A stretch of DNA of 47,890 bases. Origin: Candidatus Bacteroides pullicola (GTDB lineage: Bacteria; Bacteroidota; Bacteroidia; Bacteroidales; Bacteroidaceae). The notes below the pieces were generated by a model. The model did no database searches. It was given only the letters and a program-made list of their open reading frames with translations, and was not told the origin of the DNA. Position numbers and translations under genes: made by a program. Positions 44,397 to 47,890 of the stretch are shown piece after piece; position 1 is the stretch's first letter; each line of letters opens with the position of its first letter. The stretch is from assembly GCA_019115825.1 (NCBI GenBank), contig DXCV01000011.1, positions 1 to 47,890 on the forward strand, given 5' to 3'.

Positions 44397-45413
44397 TTAT
44401 TTTACTTCCCACGTATCGTTGGTCATCAGCAATTCCTCGAAGTTATGGTAGCTCTTCTTGGCACTGACTTCCTCGATTTGCGCATGTACGGCTTGGTCGT
44501 ACGTCGGCTCGTCCACGTCGCGGATGACACCCAGGGCGATGGGGAAGTCCGGACCTTCCATCAACGCCAGCTTCAGTTGCAGGGTGTTGTCCATGCAGTG
44601 CGCGTCGTGGATGAGGATATCCTTCTCGGTGACGCCGTTTTCGCCAAGCTTTACCACCTTCAATCCGAAACCTTCCTGCGCCAGGCCGTATTCGTGGTTC
44701 TCGCCGAACAGCATCGGCTTGCCGTGCTCCAGATAGATGGCATTCTTCGCACGTCCCTCCTTATTATATACAGAGTCGTGCGTACCATTGTTGAAGATGA
44801 CGCAGTTCTGCAGGATTTCGCACACCGAGGCACCCTTGTGGCGGGCGGCAGCCTTCAGGATGTCCACCGTGCCTTGTGCATCCGTGGCCACGGCGCGGGC
44901 AAAGAAACGTCCACGGGCGCCGAAGCACAGTTCAGCCGGATGGAAGGGATCTTCCACCGTGCCGTAGGGCGACGACTTGCTGACGAATCCGCGGGGCGAC
45001 GTAGGCGAATATTGTCCCTTGGTCAAGCCGTAGATGCGGTTGTTCAGCAGAATCATGTTGATGTCGATGTTGCGGCGCACGGCGTGGATGAAGTGGTTAC
45101 CGCCGATGGCCAGTCCGTCGCCGTCGCCCGAAATCTGCCAGACGGTCAGCGCGGGATTAGTCACCTTGGCACCCGTCGAGATGGCGGCAGCACGGCCATG
45201 AATGGTCTGCATGGCATAGGTGTTCATATAGTACGGCAAGCGGCTGGAGCAGCCGATGCCCGAGATGACAGCCGTTTCCCACGGGGCGATGCCCAACTCG
45301 GCCATGGCCTTGTGCAGGGAGGCGAGGAAGAAGTGGTCGCCACAACCGGGACACCAGCGGGGTTGTCCCTTCTTGAAATCTTTTGCTGTATAGGTGTTAT
45401 TGTTGTTGTCCAT
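44397..45413 (-). CDS. korB: 2-oxoglutarate:ferredoxin oxidoreductase, beta subunit
   Basis: TPP-binding subunit of the enzyme that oxidises 2-oxoglutarate to succinyl-CoA with ferredoxin, or runs in reverse in anaerobes. The 338-residue product has RWCPGCGDHF (CxxC) near residue 20 and the TPP/Mg motif ISGDGDGLAIGGNHF, followed by LLNNRIYGLTKGQYSPTS. Length and motifs fit KorB/OforB proteins. An AGGAGG Shine-Dalgarno sequence lies just before ATG 45413. It starts 15 bp after korA. Closely related 2-oxoacid oxidoreductases with other substrates are the main alternative. Confidence 0.93.
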   Translation of the reverse strand: MDNNNNTYTAKDFKKGQPRWCPGCGDHFFLASLHKAMAELGIAPWETAVISGIGCSSRLPYYMNTYAMQTIHGRAAAISTGAKVTNPALTVWQISGDGDGLAIGGNHFIHAVRRNIDINMILLNNRIYGLTKGQYSPTSPRGFVSKSSPYGTVEDPFHPAELCFGARGRFFARAVATDAQGTVDILKAAARHKGASVCEILQNCVIFNNGTHDSVYNKEGRAKNAIYLEHGKPMLFGENHEYGLAQEGFGLKVVKLGENGVTEKDILIHDAHCMDNTLQLKLALMEGPDFPIALGVIRDVDEPTYDQAVHAQIEEVSAKKSYHNFEELLMTNDTWEVK

Positions 45414-45428
45414 GATTTGTCCTCCTGA

Positions 45429-47279
45429 TTATTGGTTGATGATTTTGGTGAAGGCATCCACCAGTTCGCTCACCACGAACGGCTGTCCCTTGACCTCGTT
45501 GTACTGATAGGGCACGAAGCCGTCCACCTTCATGCGCAGGTAGCCGGCAAACTGGCCCAGGTTCTGCTCAGCCACAACGACCTTGGGATACTTCTTCAGC
45601 ACCTCGGCCGTGTTCTTGGGCAGGGGATTGATGTAGCTGAAGTGGGCCAGGGCGACTTTTTGTCCGGCTTTGTTCAGTTCATCCATGGCCGAATACAGGT
45701 GGCCGAACGTGCCGCCGAAGCCCACAATGAGCAGGTCGGCATCGTCCGCGCAACCATAGACTTTGACGTCGGGCACGGGAATCTTAGCCACCTTCTCGGC
45801 ACGCAGACGACACATCAGGTTGTGGTTCTCCGGGTCGGTGGATATGGCTCCCGTCCAACTGTCTTTCTCCAATCCGCCCAGGATGTGCGTGAAGCCCTTC
45901 TGTCCGGGGATAGCCCAATAGCGCACACCCGTCTCGGCATTGCGGAGGTAGGGGGCGTAGTGGCCTTCCATACCTTCCTTGACGTAGGGCGGCTTGATGT
46001 CGGGATATTCAGCGAGCTTGGGCAGACGCCAAGAACCGGAGCCGTTGGCCACGTAGCCATCGGTCAGCAGCACGACGGGCGTCATGTGCTCCAAGGCCAT
46101 CTTGCTGGCCATGTAGGCGGCATCGAAACAATTCGTCGGCGAAGTGGCGGCAATGACCGGCATGGGGCTTTCGCCGTTGCGCCCGAAGAGAGCTTGGAGC
46201 AAGTCCGTTTGCTCGGACTTGGTAGGCAAACCAGTAGAAGGACCGCCACGCTGCACGTCCAATACCACCAAGGGCAATTCGGTGATGACAGCCAGGTTCA
46301 TGGCTTCCGACTTGAGGCAAACGCCCGGCCCTGAGGTGGACGTGACAGCCAAAGCACCGGCAAACGAAGCACCGATGGCGGTGGAGCAGCCCGAAATCTC
46401 GTCCTCACACTGCACGGTCATCACGCCCAATGACTTATGCTTGGACAATTCGTGCAGCACGTCCGTGGCAGGAGTGATGGGGTAGGAGCCGAGGAACAGT
46501 TTCAGTCCGGCCTTCTCGGCGGCGGCGATAAAGCCGTAAGCCGTGGCCTTGTTGCCCGTGATATCCATATAGCGGCCGGGCACCTTCTCTTTACTCTCAA
46601 TGCGCCATGTGGAGTGAGCGATGGAAGCGTGCGTGTTGTGACCGTAATCCCATCCGGCGTGTATCACCTTGATGTTGGCCTCGGCCACTTCAGGCTTCTT
46701 GGCGAACTTCTCGCGCAGGAACACCTCAGCAATGGTCAAGTCACGGTCAAAGAGCCAGCACACCAACCCCACGACGAACATATTGCGGCACTTCAGCATC
46801 GCCTTGTTGTCCATGCCCGTGTCGGCCAGGCAGTCTTTCACCATCTTGGTGATGGGGGCGGCTATCAGTTCCTGCTTGATGCCCAGTTCAGCAATGGGGT
46901 CGTCCGTGGCAAAAGCCGCCTTCTCCAAGTCCGATTTCTGGAAAGCATCCGTGTCGATGATGATGCACCCGTTGGGTTTGGCAAATTTATATTGCGTCTT
47001 CAAGGCGGCGGCGTTCATGGCCACCAGCAGGTCGCACTTGTCGCCCGGCGTGTACACCTTGCGTGCGCCGATATGTACCTGGAAACCCGAGACGCCCGTC
47101 AGCGAGCCTTGCGGGGCGCGGATGTCTGCCGGATAGTCAGGAAACGTGCTGATGTCGTTTCCCACCGTAGCCGAAACTGTTGAAAAGATGTTGCCGGCGA
47201 GCTGCATACCGTCGCCGGAGTCGCCGGAGAACCGTACTACCACTTCGTCCAGCTCTTTGACCATCATGTCGTTTGCCAT
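45429..47279 (-). CDS. korA: 2-oxoglutarate:ferredoxin oxidoreductase, gamma-alpha fused subunit
   Basis: A 616-residue catalytic partner of KorB. The N-terminal gamma domain (about 1-195) begins with RFSGDSGDGMQLAGN. The alpha/pyrimidine-binding domain follows with GSYPITPATDVLHEL, then EDEISGCSTAIGASFAGA, TSTSGPGVCLKSEAMNLAV and VVDVQRGGPSTG-like sequence (here VLDVQRGGPSTGLPTKSEQ), which matches the KorA signature. The C-terminal domain III is present. This gamma-alpha fusion is the usual Bacteroidetes architecture. It is first in the operon; its promoter is not clear (TAACTTTC about 70 bp upstream is one mismatch from consensus). Confidence 0.94.
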   Translation of the reverse strand: MANDMMVKELDEVVVRFSGDSGDGMQLAGNIFSTVSATVGNDISTFPDYPADIRAPQGSLTGVSGFQVHIGARKVYTPGDKCDLLVAMNAAALKTQYKFAKPNGCIIIDTDAFQKSDLEKAAFATDDPIAELGIKQELIAAPITKMVKDCLADTGMDNKAMLKCRNMFVVGLVCWLFDRDLTIAEVFLREKFAKKPEVAEANIKVIHAGWDYGHNTHASIAHSTWRIESKEKVPGRYMDITGNKATAYGFIAAAEKAGLKLFLGSYPITPATDVLHELSKHKSLGVMTVQCEDEISGCSTAIGASFAGALAVTSTSGPGVCLKSEAMNLAVITELPLVVLDVQRGGPSTGLPTKSEQTDLLQALFGRNGESPMPVIAATSPTNCFDAAYMASKMALEHMTPVVLLTDGYVANGSGSWRLPKLAEYPDIKPPYVKEGMEGHYAPYLRNAETGVRYWAIPGQKGFTHILGGLEKDSWTGAISTDPENHNLMCRLRAEKVAKIPVPDVKVYGCADDADLLIVGFGGTFGHLYSAMDELNKAGQKVALAHFSYINPLPKNTAEVLKKYPKVVVAEQNLGQFAGYLRMKVDGFVPYQYNEVKGQPFVVSELVDAFTKIINQ

Positions 47280-47376
47280 AATTCTATGCTATTATAAATT
47301 TAAATATGATTTTCCGTTGTAAACAATAAACTTGGCCGACAAATTTCGGAAAGTTAATCGGATTCTCAAAGTATTT

Positions 47377-47408
47377 TTTCGTAAAATCGGTGGAAAACAC
47401 TATCTTTG
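47377..47408 (+). promoter_or_regulatory. promoter for tRNA-Arg
   Basis: TTTC (47377-47380), 20 bp, then TATCTTTG (47401-47408). The -7 box is exact and the -33 box is one mismatch from TTTG. The tRNA starts 31 bp downstream. Confidence 0.65.
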
Positions 47409-47438
47409 CAGCCAAATTTTGGTTTTTCCCCTCAAAAA

Positions 47439-47510
47439 GGTCTTGTAGTTCAACGGATAGAATAGAAGTTTCCTAAACTTTAGATCCGGGTTCGATTCCC
47501 GGCGAGACTA
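47439..47510 (+). tRNA. tRNA-Arg (anticodon CCT)
   Basis: GGTCTTG pairs with CGAGACT (two wobble pairs) and the discriminator is A47510. Anticodon loop TTCCTAA carries CCT, and the T arm CCGGG-TTCGATT-CCCGG is perfect. CCA is not encoded. Confidence 0.93.
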
Positions 47511-47514
47511 CTTC

Positions 47515-47628
47515 CTACTTCACTCCACCCAGCTCTATCCCTGTATGTTTCCGATAATACGCCGAGTTGCGCTTGCCATAGCCGGTTTCGTATCCTGCTG
47601 CAAACCTGGCAGCACAAGCTAACTCATG
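47515..47628 (-). pseudogene. possible gene remnant abutting tRNA-Arg
   Basis: A minus-strand frame of about 37 codons reads ELACAARFAAGYETGYGKRN and ends IELGGVK at a TAG 5 bp from the tRNA 3' end. It has no start codon and is closed upstream by a stop. The composition looks protein-like, but I do not recognise a family and chance is possible. It could be the 3' end of a gene left by an integration or deletion at the tRNA. Confidence 0.3.
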
Positions 47629-47676
47629 CTAATATATATGTGCGTTTTTTCTACTATGTTATTGTATTCAAATTAA

Positions 47677-47721
47677 AAACGTATCAATATAATTAATTAA
47701 CATGACGATATTGATACGTTT
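47677..47721. repeat. 14-bp perfect inverted repeat
   Basis: AAACGTATCAATAT (47677-47690) and ATATTGATACGTTT (47708-47721) are perfect complements around a 17-base AT-rich loop. It could be a terminator for either side or a protein-binding site. The surrounding sequence is notably more AT-rich than the rest of the window. Confidence 0.85.
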
Positions 47722-47786
47722 ACTTGTATTGTTCTAGTCTAAAGGATTATTGTTGTACATTCAGAAACTGTTTTGAATTAATTCAA

Positions 47787-47847
47787 GAAAAATGTTATAG
47801 GTCTCCATAAAATTAGAAATCAGCCGGTCAATTGGAAAAATGTTATA
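47787..47847 (+). repeat. 13-bp direct repeat GAAAAATGTTATA
   Basis: Copies start at 47787 and 47835, 48 bp apart, just before a possible gene start at 47875. They may be paired regulatory sites or coincidental AT-rich repeats. Confidence 0.5.
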
Positions 47848-47874
47848 TCTTTAAAGGTACCAAACAATAAAGTT

Positions 47875-47890
47875 ATGACACACTATCCAA
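47875..47890 (+). CDS. possible start of a gene cut by the window edge
   Basis: ATG at 47875 follows AACAATAAAGTT and begins MTHYP before the window ends. TATCTTTA at 47846-47853 is one mismatch from the -7 consensus. Too little sequence remains to identify it. Confidence 0.25.

Overview
The window looks like chromosome from a member of the Bacteroidales, most likely a Bacteroides-like gut or host-associated species with fairly GC-rich coding DNA. The evidence is a SusC/SusD pair, Bacteroidetes-type promoters (TTTG about 20 bp upstream of TAnnTTTG) in front of several genes and tRNAs, two-subunit 2-oxoglutarate:ferredoxin oxidoreductase, FKBP lipoproteins, DUF4491 and DUF3109 proteins, and a methionyl-tRNA synthetase with a KISTS signature and a fused C-terminal tRNA-binding domain. 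I cannot name the species. There is no integrase, transposase, rRNA or CRISPR array.

Layout. 1-2.7 kb: tRNA-Glu, rpsT, gyrB. 2.8-8.8 kb (minus strand): a secreted tricorn-like S41 protease, two small conserved genes and gpmI. 9.2-14.4 kb: a SusC gene broken in several places, followed by an intact SusD lipoprotein gene. 14.7-24.4 kb (minus strand): an eight-gene operon built around a 1039-residue tubulin/FtsZ-superfamily GTPase with a C-terminal GYF-type domain. Its partners are a three-helix membrane protein, a zinc-ribbon/TM/MORN protein and five proteins with signal peptides. One well-formed promoter at 24516-24546 precedes all eight, and three gene junctions overlap by 1-4 bp. This is my main candidate for an undescribed system: a cytoplasmic cytomotive GTPase apparently linked to envelope partners.

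24.8-35.7 kb (plus strand): RNase HI with a viroplasmin-type domain, a small orphan, metG, then a glycan-assembly cluster (Wzx-type flippase, GT2, GT8, WbsX-like protein, a GT-A transferase, GT4, GT2). 35.7-40.4 kb: a zinc-site-deficient sirtuin (minus), a beta-barrel protein plus small lipoprotein, two FKBP isomerases, an Lrp/AsnC regulator and a DUF4491 protein. 40.5-44.4 kb, between tRNA-Met and korB, is a patchwork: an arginase-family gene, a frameshifted and truncated FMN-reductase remnant, a truncated HxlR-regulator remnant, and a 773-residue membrane protein with two Rossmann/RCK-like regions and a C-terminal RyR-like domain. 44.4-47.5 kb: korB, korA and tRNA-Arg. The last 380 bp hold only a possible gene remnant, an inverted repeat and perhaps the start of another gene.

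A second pattern crosses the whole window. Five intergenic regions carry short tandem arrays with the same architecture but unrelated sequence: period 22 or 23 bp, about 3-5 clear units, and a conserved core (often with dyad symmetry) alternating with a more variable 7-13 bp part. They lie at 6109-6250, 24637-24702, 29452-29543, 36518-36605 and 41754-41841, usually upstream of a gene start.
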